The notes beneath the pieces are model-generated. The model did no database searches. It saw only the letters and a list, made by a program, of their open reading frames with translations, and was not told where the DNA came from. 22,037 bases of DNA from Basidiobolus meristosporus CBS 931.73 (lineage: Eukaryota; Basidiobolomycota; Basidiobolomycetes; Basidiobolales; Basidiobolaceae). The stretch spans positions 1-22,037 of the forward strand of contig MCFE01000982.1 of NCBI GenBank assembly GCA_002104905.1, in the 5' to 3' direction. Shown piece by piece: positions 1 through 10,807 of this stretch (positions are counted from its first letter, which is position 1; each line of letters begins with the position of its first letter). A program made the position numbers and the translations under genes.

Positions 1-3000
1 AAATATAGTAATAGGAATTTTTGACATAGGCCTAAAACTGTAAAAAGCTTTCTTAGCCACATTGCTTCTTTTGTAGCTTCACTGGCTACTATATACTCTG
101 CCTCTGTAGTAGAAAGTGCTACAGTTGGTGCTTTCTTGAATTTCATGAAATTGCTCCTTTACAGTAAAGAAAGGTATATCCTGTGGTGGATTGTTTGTCT
201 TCCAAGTCTTGTCCCCAATCAGCATCAGAGTGTCCCACAAAATCCTGTTCTGGTTCCTTAATAGTGTATCTTAAGCAGATATCAGCAGTTTCTTTCAGGT
301 ATCTAAAAATCTGCTTAACTGCTGCAATGTGATCAGATCCATAGTTTTGATTATGCTGGCTGACAACACCCATGGAATATGAGATATCTGGACATAGTCC
401 AAGCATGCTGTACATCAGACTGTCAGCCATTGATTGCTAAGGGAAATCAGGGCTTTCAGATGGCACCGAGCTCTTTTGATTGGCTGTGTTTTGACCAAGT
501 TAAGGTTTGCCTCCATTGGGGTAGCCATCAGTTTACAGTCTTCCATTTTGTACTTCTTTGGTATATCCTGAATATACTTGGATTGGCTGAGAGTGTTTGT
601 CTGGGTACTTCTGTCTATGGAGAACTTAATCCCCAAGTAGTAATTGAGCACTCCTAGATTGGACATCTTGAACTCCTTTGATAGGCTGGATTTAGTCTCT
701 TCCAATATTGTTAGGTTATTGGCGCTATAATACAACTATCCACATATAGAGCTAATAGAGCTGGATTTGCTCCATCTGGCTTATAGTATATACTATAATC
801 AGCATTACTTTTTTGAAGCTCAAAGATTCCAAATAAGAATCTATCTTGCAATTCCAGGCTCTTGGGGTTTGTTGAGACCATATAGAGATTTTTTAAGCTT
901 GCAGACTAAATGGGGGTTATCTTGGTCAACAACCCAATGAAGCTGGTCCATATACATTTCCTCATCAAGTTCTCTATTCAAAAATGCAGCTTTTACATCT
1001 ATATGATGAATAAAATCTTATATTTGGCTGCAATAGTCATTACTAATCTGATAGAATCAAAGCTAGCTACCAGTGCAAAGGTCTCAGTATAGTCAAGTCC
1101 TTTTGTTTGGGATTATTCTTTGGCATAAGTCTTGCTTTGAATCTTCAATTATACTATCAGCCTGATACATAGTCTTAAAGACCCATCTGCATCCAATTGA
1201 GTTTTGGTTGATTGGTATTTGACTAAGTCCCTAGTTTCATTTTCCATCAGAGCCAGATATTCCTCAGTCATTACATAACTCCAAAACTTTGTCTGAGGGC
1301 TATTTAGGGTCTCTTATACAGTCTGGGGCTCATCAATATGGACTGAATAGGCATAGGCTAAGTTTGTACCATCATTGCTATAGTAAGTTGACCTATTTCT
1401 TGTCTGATTGGATTTCCAGGTATTTGAAACTGGACTGATCACTACTGGGATATTCTTTGGCACTGATTCAGGCTGAACCACAGTTGCAGAGTTCTCTGGA
1501 GTGAAATAATTCCCTTTGTTCTGCTCTGATTCATTTCTGACAACTGGTGGACTTGAGATCAGAGTTTTGTAATAATCTGATGTCACTTTTTGTGAAAATT
1601 TTGCATTTTCATCAAACATCACATCCCTGGACTTGATTGGCTTATTTGCTTTGGTATTGTAGAATCTGTGTGTTTTACTCTCCTTGCAGTTGCCTAAAAA
1701 CATGCATTTATAAATTTTGGCTCAAATTTGACTGATTTCCAAGCAGTTGTTTGGCATATGCTGCACACCAAACTAATCTTAGACAAACTGTACTTGGTCT
1801 GTATCTTGAACATGCTTCAAATGGAGAAGAATCACAAAGTATTCTCTTATGATTCCTATTCTTAAGGTATACTGCTGTGTCAACTGATTACAACTAGAAA
1901 TTATAGGATAATTTTTGATCATGCATCATGGTTCATGGATCTTACCATATCAATTATTGCTCTGTTTGCATATTCTGCTACTCCATTTTGCTGTGGGGAG
2001 TAAGGTACAGTAGTCTCTTGCTCTATTCCATGAATTTTGCAGAAGTGGATGAAGAACTTTGAGGTATATTCTCCACCATTATCAGAACGTATTTTCTTGA
2101 TTTTTTCACCAGTTTCTCTCTACACCATGGCTTTAAGCTCCCTGAGCTTAGTTAGAGCTTCTTTCTTTCACTCCATGCAGTGGACCCATGTGTATCTTGT
2201 ATAATCATCAATAAAGTGATGGAATACTTCATTCTGCCCAAGAATATATATTGTTTAGGTCCACACAGATATGAATCAGTTAGATCCAATTTTTTCCTAG
2301 TTTGATTTACCTAGAGCTCTTAAGCAGTTGTCTGGCTTGTTTCCCATATATGCAGGCTCCACAGTGCTCAATTTATCTGGGGGATCAATTTTCACTCCAG
2401 ATATTAGCTGATTGTTGCTCAGTATGCGCAAATAATCAAAATTGATGTACCCAAATCTCCTGTGCCAAAGCATTTGTATTTCTGCATCTATTTACTTATA
2501 TTGGTTTACAGATATGATGGAATTTAAGTCAGCTTGTATAGATTCTGATCTCTGACACCAAAAGCAATATGGGGATCATTTTGATCAGTGATTCTGCATC
2601 TATAATTGTCAAAGCTGAAACCAAGTCTTTCTGCTGTGGCCTTGCTTACAGATAGTAGGTTCTTGGCTATTTCTCGTACATAGAGTACTTCTTTAAAGGT
2701 CAGTGTATGACCTCCTTCACTGCTTCTAAGATTTACTTGGATGGTTCCTTCTCCCACCACATGCAGTGTTTTTGGCACCCATAACAACCTTCTTAATTGG
2801 AATTTCTTGATATTGGATAAAAAGTTCTTTTTGGAGTGTAAAGTGTTGAGATGCTCCAGAGTCAATGCCCCACATCTGGAAATCCTTGTTTGTGGTCATG
2901 TTTATTGCAGATATTAATAATCTATCTTTAGTTGTTGCAGCAATTCCATATGCATGCTTCTTTTGCTGATAATCTCTCAGTTAGAGACACCGCTCTGATG

Positions 3001-3701
3001 TGTGTTCTTTCCTTTGCAGTAGTTGCAAAACAAGTTGCTATTGCCTTTGTAAGATCTTGGGTACTTTCTTTGCTGGTTATCATTGCTTATTAAGGCATTT
3101 TCTTCTTCCTTCTTATTGGCACTTGATTTTCTTAATTCTTCATCCAGGAGCCTTCCATAAACATAATTTAAGGTCAAATGTTCAGCTCTGGACTCTAAGG
3201 CTGATACATGGCACTGAAACCTGTCTGTCAGGCTATTCAGGATGGTAACTATCACATCCTCATCTGTAGTTGGTATGCTTACAGATTCTATTTCATCTAT
3301 CAGCAGGGGAATTCTGTTAATTAGAGTTTTCATATCATTTCCTGGCAGCATCTTTGTAGTTAAGAATTTTTGTCTAAGATACATTTTATTATCAGCTGAA
3401 AATGGCTGGTGGGTGTCTTCTAATGCCTTCCAGGCATTCTTTTCTGTTTTTGCTCCTGAGCATTGAATTAGCAATTTGTCTTTAACATTAAGGCAAATAC
3501 AGCTAAAGGCACTTTGTACTTTCTTCTGGTACTTCAAGGCTTACTCTCCTACATTTTTAGGAGGGCACTCTTCTCCCATAACAATATCCCAAAGGCCTCT
3601 TTCTTGTGGCAGTATCCTCATCTGCACCTTCCACACTTTGTAGTTAGATCCATCCAACTTTTCAGCAGAGAGAAAGTTCCAGTAGTAGCAGTAGTAGACA
3701 T
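1..3701 (-). pseudogene. Degenerate copia gag-pol of copy A
   Basis: The gag start corresponds to the ATG at 3701-3699, but compared with copy B a base is lost shortly afterwards and the frame breaks. Recognisable pieces in order are gag (to about 2977, with a CNYCKGK zinc-knuckle start), an aspartic protease with IDSGASQHF near 2860, the post-protease region to 2524, a badly eroded integrase (about 2480-1700), reverse transcriptase (about 1300-410), and RNase H with DADWGQ and TEAEYMA motifs (about 240-50). Many stop codons separate the pieces. Copy A still has the RNase H segment that copy B lacks. Confidence 0.9.
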
Positions 3702-3720
3702 GACAGAGAGTGACAGCTTG

Positions 3721-3732
3721 GGGCTCATAATC
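3721..3732 (-). promoter_or_regulatory. Putative primer-binding site of copy A
   Basis: Directly inside the LTR. On the minus strand it reads GATTATGAGCCC, which differs by one base from GGTTATGAGCCC, the complement of the initiator tRNA-Met anticodon arm. See copy B for the better-preserved version. Confidence 0.6.
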
Positions 3733-4081
3733 TGTTGTGAGAGTCTTGGAGAAATTGGAAGTGATTTGGGAGGATAAGTACATCATGTGGTTCTCACTTG
3801 ATGATTTATTGAATGCAAAAGTAGTATTTAAACTTTTACATGGTCTTGGCATTGTAAACACCAAGAAAAGGTTAAGGAAGGTCCCAACAGCATGTGTGCA
3901 AAGTTTGGGGCTGTTTGTACAACTTTGAGAATTTTCATGTTCTGGGTACCAGATATTTGGTGAAAATATTCCAAATAAATCCCAACAAGGAACTTGGTCA
4001 CTATTCCCTGGGATTTGGAGGTAATTATCTAAGTGACCAAGTGAGGTGAATACTTAGGTGGAATTACAAATTTTTACAACA
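3733..4081 (-). repeat. Copia LTR shared by copies A and B
   Basis: 349 bp, read on the minus strand as TGTTGTAAAA...CTCTCACAACA, so the ends are TG...CA within imperfect TGTTG/CAACA inverted termini. On its right lies the polypurine tract of copy B and on its left the primer-binding site and gag of copy A. It therefore acts as the 3' LTR of B and the 5' LTR of A. The TATA box present in LTR 7891-8238 has decayed here to TTTAAA near 3827-3832. Confidence 0.93.
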
Positions 4082-4091
4082 CTCCCACTCT
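4082..4091 (-). promoter_or_regulatory. Polypurine tract of copy B
   Basis: On the minus strand AGAGTGGGAG lies directly before the 3' LTR start TGTTG. This is the expected place and composition for plus-strand cDNA priming. The same GAGTGGGAG occurs before the LTR of copy D (11074-11082). Confidence 0.75.
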
Positions 4092-4092
4092 G

Positions 4093-7000
4093 CTAAATGC
4101 TCATACTGACTATTCCTAATATTGGCCAAAGATAATCAAACTTGTCTCTAGCTAATTGTTTGGCAAATATATCTGCAATCATTTCATCTGAAGGACAGTA
4201 AACTAAGCCAACTAAGCTGCTCTCTACAGCATCATGCATGAGATGATGTCTAATATCTATGTGCATGGATATGGCATGAAAAGCTAGAATACTACCTAGT
4301 TGAATGCATCCTTGATTATTGTCAAATGGAGTAATAGACATGTTTTGACATAGGCCTAAATCTGTAAGAAGCTTCCTTAGCCATTACCAGATCCTGTTCT
4401 GAATCCTTATAAGTGTATCTTAAGCAGATATCAGCAGTTCCTTTTAGGTATCTAAAAATCCGCTTAACTGCTGCAAAATGATCAGATCCATAGTTCTGAT
4501 TATGTTGGCTGACAACTCCAACTGAATATGAGATATCTGCACATGTTCCAAGCATGCTATACATCAGACTGCCGGCCATAGACTGATAAGGAAAGTCAGG
4601 GCTTTCAGATGGCACCTAGCTCTCTTGATTTGGTTGAGTTTTGCCCAAGTTAAGGTTTGTCTCCATTAGGGTAGCTGCCGGTTTACCGTCTTCCATTTTG
4701 TACTTCTTTAGTATATATTGAATATACTTGGATTGGCTTAGGGTGATAGTCTGGGTACTTCTGTCTATGGAGAACTTAATCCCTAAGTAGTAATTAAGTT
4801 CTCCTAGATCAGACATCTTGAACTCCACAGATAGGCTGGATTTAGTGTCTTCCAATGTTGCTAGATTATTGGCAGCTATAACAAGATCATCTACATATAT
4901 AGCTAATAGAACTGGATTTGCTCCATCTGGCTTATAGTATATACTATAGTCAGCATTACTCCTTTTGAAACTGAAAGATTCCAAATAAGAATCTATCTTG
5001 CAATTCCAGGTTCTTGGTGATTGCTTGAGACCATATAGTGACTTTTTAATCTTGCAGACCAAACAGGGGTTATCTTGGTCAGCAAACCCATCAGACTAGT
5101 CCATATAAACATCCTCATCAAGTTCTCCATTCAAAAATGCAGTTTTTACATCCATTTGATGAATAAAAAACTTATATTTGGCTGCAATAGCCAATATTAA
5201 TCTGATGGAATTAAACTTGGCTACCAGTGCAAAGGTCTCAGTATAGTCAAGTCCTTTTGTTTGATAGTATCCTTTGGCCATAAGTCTTGCTTTGTATCTT
5301 TCAATTTTACCATCAGCCTTGTACTTTGTCTTGAAGACCCATCTGTATCCAATTGATTTTTGGTTGATTGGTAATTTGACTAAGTCCCAAGTTTGATTTT
5401 CCATCAGGGCCTGATATTCCTCAGTTATTGCAGATCTCCAAAACTTTGTCTGAGGGCTATTTAGGGCCTCTTTTACAGTCTTTGGTTCATCAATATGGAC
5501 TGAATAGGCATAGGCTAAGTTTGTACCCTCATTGATTTAGTAATCTGTGCTATTTCTTGTGCAATTGGATCTCCAGGTATTTGATACTGGAATGATCACT
5601 TCTGGGATATTCCTGGCCACTAATTCTGGCTGAACCACTGTTGTAGAGTCCTCTGGAGTGAAAAAATCTAATTGTTTTGCTCTGATTCAATTCTGACAAT
5701 TGGTGGATTTGAGATCAAGTTTTCATCATCATCTGATGTAAATTTTTGTGAAAATTTTGAATTTTCATCAAACAACACATCCCTGGACTTGATCAGCTTC
5801 TTTACTTTGGTATTATAGAGTCTGTATGCCTTACTCTCATTGCAGCAGCCCAAAAATATGCATTTTACGCTTTTTGGCTCAAATTTTGACTGATTTCCGG
5901 CCACTTTTTTGGCATATGCTCTACACCCAAATATTGTTAGATGTTCTGCACTTGGTCTGTATCCATACCATGCTTCAAATGGAGTAGAATCATGAAGTAT
6001 TCTGCTAAAACTCCTATTTTTAGGGTATACAGCAGTGGCAACTGATTCTGCCCAAAAATCATAGGATAATTCTTGATCATGGATCATAGATCTTGCCATA
6101 TCAGTTATTGATCTGTTAGCACGTTCTGCTACTCCATTTTGCTGTGGGGAGTATGGTACAGTAGTCTCTTGCTTTATCCCATGAATTTTGCAGAAATGGA
6201 TGAAGAGTTTTGAGGTATATTCTCCACCATTGTCAGAGCGTATTTTCTTGATTTTTTCACCAGTTTCTCTCTCCACCATGGCTTTAAACTCCCTGTGCTT
6301 AGACAGAGCTTCTTCCTTTCTCTCCATGAAGTAGACCCATGTGTACCTTATATAATCATCAATAAAAGTGATTAAATACTTCATCCCACCTAAGGATATA
6401 TTTTGCATTGGTCCACACAGATCTGAGTGAATTAGATCTAATTTTTTCTTAGTTTTGATTATCTAGAGCTCTTGAACGGTTGTCTGGCTTGTTTCCCATA
6501 TATGCAGACTTCACAGTGCTCCAAATTAGCCGGGGGATCAATTTTCACTCCAGAAATTAGCTGATCTTTGATCATTTTACGCAAATAATCAAAATTGATG
6601 TGTCCAAATCTCCTGTGCCAAAGCATTGGTGTTTCTTCATTTAAGTTACTTATATTAGCTTCCAGATATGATGGAATATAAGTCAACTTGTATAGACTCT
6701 GATCTCTGATGCCCAAAGCAATATGGGCACCATTTTGATCAGTGATCCTGCATCCAGAATTGTCAAAGCTGAAACTGAGTCCTTCTGCTGTGGCCTTGCT
6801 TACAGAGAGCAGGTTCTTGGCTGTTTCTGGTACATAAAGTACTTCTTTAAAGGTCAGTGTATGGCTTCCTTCACTGCTTCTAAGATTTACTTGGATAGTT
6901 CCTTCTCCCACTGCATCAAGTATTCAGTTGTCACCCATGAAAACCTTCTTAATTGGAATTTCTTGATATTGGGTAAAAAGTTCTTTTTGGTGTGTAAAGT

Positions 7001-7859
7001 GTTGAGAAGCTCCAGAGTCAATATACCACGTCTGAGAATTCTTGTTTGTGGTCATATTCAGTGCAGATATGTATAGTCTATCTTCAGTTGTTACAGCATT
7101 TCCATATTCAGGCTTCTGTTGCTGATAATCTCTCTTTTTGAGACACCGGTCTGATATGTGTCCTTTCCTTTTGTAGTAGTTGCAAAATAGGTTGCTGTTG
7201 CCTTTGTAGGGTCTCGGGTACCTCCTTTGTTGGTTATCATTGCTTATTAAAGCATTTTTATCTTTCTTCTTATTGGCACTTGATTTTCTCAGTTCTTCAT
7301 CCAGGAGTCTTCCATATACGTAATTGAAGGTCAAGTCTTCAGTTCTGGACTCTAGGGCTGATACAAGGCCCTGAAACTTGTCTGTCAGGCTATTCAGGAT
7401 GGTAACTATCACATCCTCATCAGTAGTTGGTACGCCCACAGATTCCATCTCATCTACCAGCTTGGTAATTCTGTTAATTAGATTTTTCATTTCTTCTGCT
7501 GGCAGCATCTTTGTAGTAAAGAATTTTTGTCTCAGATACATTTTCTTAGCAGCTGAACATGACTGGTAGATGTCTTCTAATGCCTTTCAGGCATTCTTTG
7601 CCGTTTTTGCTCTTGAGCATTGAATTAGCAATTTGTCTTTAACAGTAAGGCAGATGCAGTTAAAGGCACTTTGTTCTTTCTTCTGGTACTTCAAGGCTTC
7701 CTCTCCCACATTTTAAGGAGGGCATTCTTCTCCCATGACAATATCCCAAAGGCCTCTTTCTTGTAGCAGCATCTTCATTTTCACCTTCCACACTTGGTAG
7801 TTAGATCCATCCAACTTTTCAGCAGAGGGAAAAATTCCAGTAATAGCAGTAGTGGACAT
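4093..7859 (-). pseudogene. Degenerate copia gag-pol of copy B
   Basis: Starts at the ATG (MSTTAITGIF) shortly inside the LTR. Domains in order: gag (7859 to about 7200); zinc knuckle near 7143-7191, where the second Cys is Tyr (CNYYKRKGHISDRC); protease IDSGASQHF near 7012-7020; integrase zinc-binding HRRFGH...CEVC (about 6620-6490); integrase core with FIDDY, RSDNGGEY and GVAERANR (6408 to about 5960); reverse transcriptase with YVDD at 4887-4898. Breaks include stops at 7713-7715, 7587-7589, 6924-6926, 5096-5098 and 4616-4618, a frame break near 6460, and loss of about 175 bp of RNase H near 4386. The C-terminal ADIFAKQLARDK motif region remains. The RT motifs and most of the integrase look intact, so the decay is moderate. 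Confidence 0.93.
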
Positions 7860-7879
7860 TGCAGAGAGTGACAGCTTGT

Positions 7880-7890
7880 GGCTCATAACC
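7880..7890 (-). promoter_or_regulatory. Primer-binding site of copy B, complementary to initiator tRNA-Met anticodon arm
   Basis: Immediately downstream of the 5' LTR the minus strand reads GGTTATGAGCC. The plus strand, GGCTCATAACC, reads as a tRNA anticodon arm with anticodon CAT and, from memory, matches yeast initiator tRNA-Met at this place. Drosophila copia is known to use a half-molecule of this tRNA with a closely similar site. No TGG (complement of the tRNA CCA end) is present, which argues against ordinary 3'-end priming. Confidence 0.7.
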
Positions 7891-8238
7891 TGTTGTAAGA
7901 GTCTTGGAGATATTGGAAGCAATTGGGAGGACAAGTAGATTATGTGGTTTTCACTTGATGATTTATTGAATGTAAAAGTAGTATTTATACTTTTACCTGG
8001 TCTTGGCATAACAAACATGTAGAATAAATTAAGGAAGATCCCAAGAACATGTGTGCAAAGTTTGGGGCTGTTTGGACAACTTTGAGAATTTTCATGTTCT
8101 GGGTACCTGGTATTTTGGTGAAAATATTCTGAGTAAATCCCAACAAGGAATTTAGTCAGTATTCTCTAGGATCTAAGGGTAATGATCTAAGTGACTAAGC
8201 TAGGTGAATATTTAGGTGGAAATACAAATTTTACAACA
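7891..8238 (-). repeat. Copia LTR, 5' LTR of copy B
   Basis: 348 bp, minus strand TGTTGTAAAATTTGTATTTCC...ACTCTTACAACA. It matches LTR 3733-4081 along its length. An open frame in the LTR (MPRPGKS...) runs into gag but is not counted as gag here, because it lies within the LTR. The bases outside its right end are CTCTA, directly followed by copy C pol sequence. Confidence 0.93.
7984..7989 (-). promoter_or_regulatory. TATA box inside the LTR of copy B
   Basis: Minus strand GTATAAATAC within the LTR, a likely core promoter for element RNA. The same motif is kept in the inverted LTR at 10387-10392, but is mutated in LTR 3733-4081 and in LTR 11083-11431. Confidence 0.5.
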
Positions 8239-10260
8239 CTCTATACCTTAAAAATTGGAGTTATAACAGAATACTTCATGATTCTACCCTGTTTGAAGCA
8301 TGGTATGGATACAGACCAAGTGCAGAACATCTAAGAATATTTGGGTGTGCAGCATATGCCAAGCAACTGCCCAGAAATCAGTAAAAAGTTGAGCCAAAAA
8401 GTGTAAAATGCATAATTTTAAGCTACTGCAATGAGAGTAAAGCATACAGACTCTACAATATCAAAGCAAATAGGTCAATCAAATCCAGGGATGTGCTTTT
8501 GATGAAAATTCAAAATGTTTACAAAAATGACATCAGATGATGTCAAAAATCTGATCCCAAGTCCACCAATTGTGAAAATTGAATCAGAGCAAAACAATGA
8601 ATATTTTTTCACTCCTGAGGACTCAACAGGCATGGTTCAGCCTGAATCAGTGCCCAGGAATATCCTAGAAGTGATCATTCCAGTATCAAATGCCCGGAGA
8701 TCCAACTGCACAAGAAATACCCCAAAATACTATATCAATGAGGGTACATACTTAGCCTATGCCTATTCAGTCTGTATTGATGAGCCCCAGACGGTAAAAC
8801 AGACCCTAAATAGCCCTCAGACAAAGTTTTGGAGATCTGCAATGACTGAGGAATATCAGGCCCTGATGGAAAATCAAACTTGGGACTTAGTCAAATTACC
8901 AATCAACCAAAAATCAATTGGATGCAGATGGGTCTTCAAGACAAAGTACAAGGCTGAAGGTACAATTGAAAGATAAAAAGCAAGACTTATGGCCAAAGGA
9001 TACTATCAAACAAAAAGACTTGACTATACTGAGACCTTTGCACTGGTAACCAAGTTTAATTCCATCAGATTAATATTGGCTGTTGCAGCCAAATATAAGT
9101 TTTTTGTTCATCAAATGAATGTAAAAGCTGCATTTTTGAGTGAAGAACTTGATGAGGACCTTTATATGAACCAGCCTGATGAGTTGGTTGACCAAGATAA
9201 CCCCTGTTTGGTCTGCAAGCTTAAAAAGTCTCTATATGGTCTCAAACAATCACCAAGAACCTGGAATTGCAAGATAGACTCTTATTTGAAATCTTTCCGT
9301 TTCAAAAGGAGTAATGCTGACTATAGTATATACTATAAGCCAGATGGAGCAAATCCAGTTCTATTAGCTCTATATGTGGATGATCTTACTATAGCCGCCA
9401 AAAATATAGCAACATTGGAAGTGACTAAATCCAGCCTATCTAAGGAGTTCAAGATCTCCAATCTAGGAGAACTCAGTTACTACTTAGGGATAAAGTTCTC
9501 CATAGACATAAGTGCCCAGACTATCACCCTAAGCCAATCCAAGTATATTCAAGATATACTAAAGAAGAGTCAAATGAAAGACTGTAAAACAGCAGCTACC
9601 TCAATGGAGACAAACCCTAACTTGGTCAAAACCCAACCAAATCAAGAGAGCTTGGTGCCACCTGAAAGCCCTGACTTTCCTTATCAATCTATGGTTGGCA
9701 ATCTAATGTATAGCATGCTTGGAACACGTCCAGATATCTCCTATTCAGTGGGAGTTGTCAGCCAGCATAATCAGAACTATGGATCTGATCATATTGCGGC
9801 AGTTAAGCAGATTTTTAGATACCTAAAAGGAACTGCTGATATCTGCTTAAGATACACTTATAAGGATTCAGAACAGGATCTTGTAGAATACTTTGATGCT
9901 GATTGGGGACAAAATTTGCAAGACAGAAGATCCACCACAGGATGCACCTTTCTTTACTGTAAAGGAGCAATTTCATGGAATTCAAGAAAGCAACCAACCA
10001 TAGCACTTTCTACCACAGAGGCAGAGTATATGGCAGCCTGTGAAGCTACAAAAGAAGCAACGTGGATAAGAAAGCTTTTTAAAGTTTTAGGCCTATGTCA
10101 AAAACACCTATTACATTATTTCAAGATAATCAGGGATGTATACAAATAGGTGGAAATCCAACATTTCATGCCAGTACTAAGCACATGAGTATTAGTCATC
10201 ATTTCATATGTGCAGCTATAGAGAATAACTTAGCTTAGTTTACTGTCCTACAGATGAAAA
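8239..10260 (+). pseudogene. 5'-truncated copia pol, copy C
   Basis: Plus-strand pol fragment that starts abruptly beside LTR 7891-8238. Translated pieces run from the integrase C-terminal part (FEAWYGYRPSAEHLR, about 8280) through the linker to reverse transcriptase with YVDD near 9376-9387, and RNase H with DADWGQ near 9895 and TEAEYMA near 10016. The reading frame is open from 8989 to 10149, including all of RNase H. Upstream breaks include a stop in the integrase end (near 8382), a one-base loss near 8494, and a stop at 8974-8976 in reverse transcriptase. The match to pol ends at about 10260, where an opposite-orientation LTR begins. Copy C keeps the RNase H that copy B has lost. Confidence 0.9.
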
Positions 10261-10624
10261 TGTTGTAAGAGTCTAAGAGCAAGGGCTACTTTGTTTTGTA
10301 AGAGTCTTGGAGATATTGGAAGTGATTGGGAGAACAAGTAGATTATGTGGTTTTCACTTAATGATTTATTGAATGTAAAAGTAGTATTTATACTTTTACA
10401 TGGTCTTGGCATTACAAACATGTAGAATAGGTTAAGGAAGGTTCCAAGAACATGTGTGCAAAGCTTGGGGCTTTTGGACAACTTATCTAATTTTCATGTT
10501 CTGGGTAAAAATTCTAAGTAAATCCCAGCAAGAAATTTGGCTAGTATTCTCTAGGATTTGAAGGTAATGATCTAAGTGACTAAGTTAGGTGAATATTTAG
10601 GTGGAAATACAAGTTTTTACAACA
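10261..10624 (-). repeat. Copia LTR in inverted orientation (possible solo LTR)
   Basis: Full-length LTR, minus orientation, lying at the end of plus-strand copy C. It ends with ...TTTTTACAACA at 10624. The left terminus is abnormal: TGTTGTAAGAGTCT is followed by about 23 unrelated bases and then GTAAGAGTCTTGGAG again, so the first 12-14 bases are repeated. The flanking pentamers GAAAA (left) and GATAA (right) differ at one base, so no clean target-site duplication is seen. A TATA box is kept at 10387-10392. Confidence 0.85.
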
Positions 10625-10807
10625 GATAAGCTGATAAAGCAATGGCTACATGAAAATTGATCTGGTGTGACAGCCAAAAATAGACTCAGTAGAGGATAAA
10701 ATCAGTCATAACTGGGATTGGTTGTGTTTGGGTTAGGGAAAATCAGTTAGGGTAATAGATTTTCCTATGTAGTAAAATTGGCTAAGTTTTTAAATGTTGA
10801 TGCACAA
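10625..10807. other. 183-bp orphan segment between LTR and copy D
   Basis: AT-rich sequence with no open frame and no similarity that I can see to the copia copies beside it. It contains GGGTTAGGG and GTTAGGGT about 15 bases apart, which I regard as chance. It could be genomic DNA trapped between two insertions or a poorly conserved part of an element. Confidence 0.5.

Larger units (their letters stand above)
1..4081 (-). mobile_element. Ty1/copia LTR retrotransposon, copy A (continues past the left edge)
   Basis: Minus-strand copia element. Its 5' LTR is 3733-4081 and its internal region runs leftwards from 3732 to beyond position 1, so its 3' LTR is outside the window. The order on the minus strand is gag, protease, integrase, reverse transcriptase and RNase H, which is the copia order. 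The 5' LTR is the same DNA as the 3' LTR of copy B, so A and B form a head-to-tail array. The coding part is full of stops and frameshifts, so this is a dead copy. Confidence 0.9.
3733..8238 (-). mobile_element. Ty1/copia LTR retrotransposon, copy B (complete LTR-to-LTR unit, about 4.5 kb)
   Basis: Minus-strand element bounded by LTRs at 7891-8238 (5') and 3733-4081 (3'). It has a primer-binding site at 7880-7890, one gag-pol region at 7859-4093, and a polypurine tract at 4082-4091 touching the 3' LTR. The structure is complete, but the coding region carries several stops and an internal deletion in RNase H, so it cannot be autonomous as it stands. The LTR on its right edge is fused to an opposite-strand pol fragment (copy C). 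Confidence 0.93.

Noticed and set aside
3541-3864. Open frame with MPRPCKS that could be taken as the gag N-terminus of copy A
   Set aside because: Its first part is LTR sequence (3733-4081) read through into the internal region. The gag start common to both copies is the ATG after the primer-binding site.
10720-10765. Two TTAGGG hexamers suggesting interstitial telomere repeats
   Set aside because: Only two separated units, not in tandem, in AT-rich sequence; chance is a sufficient explanation.
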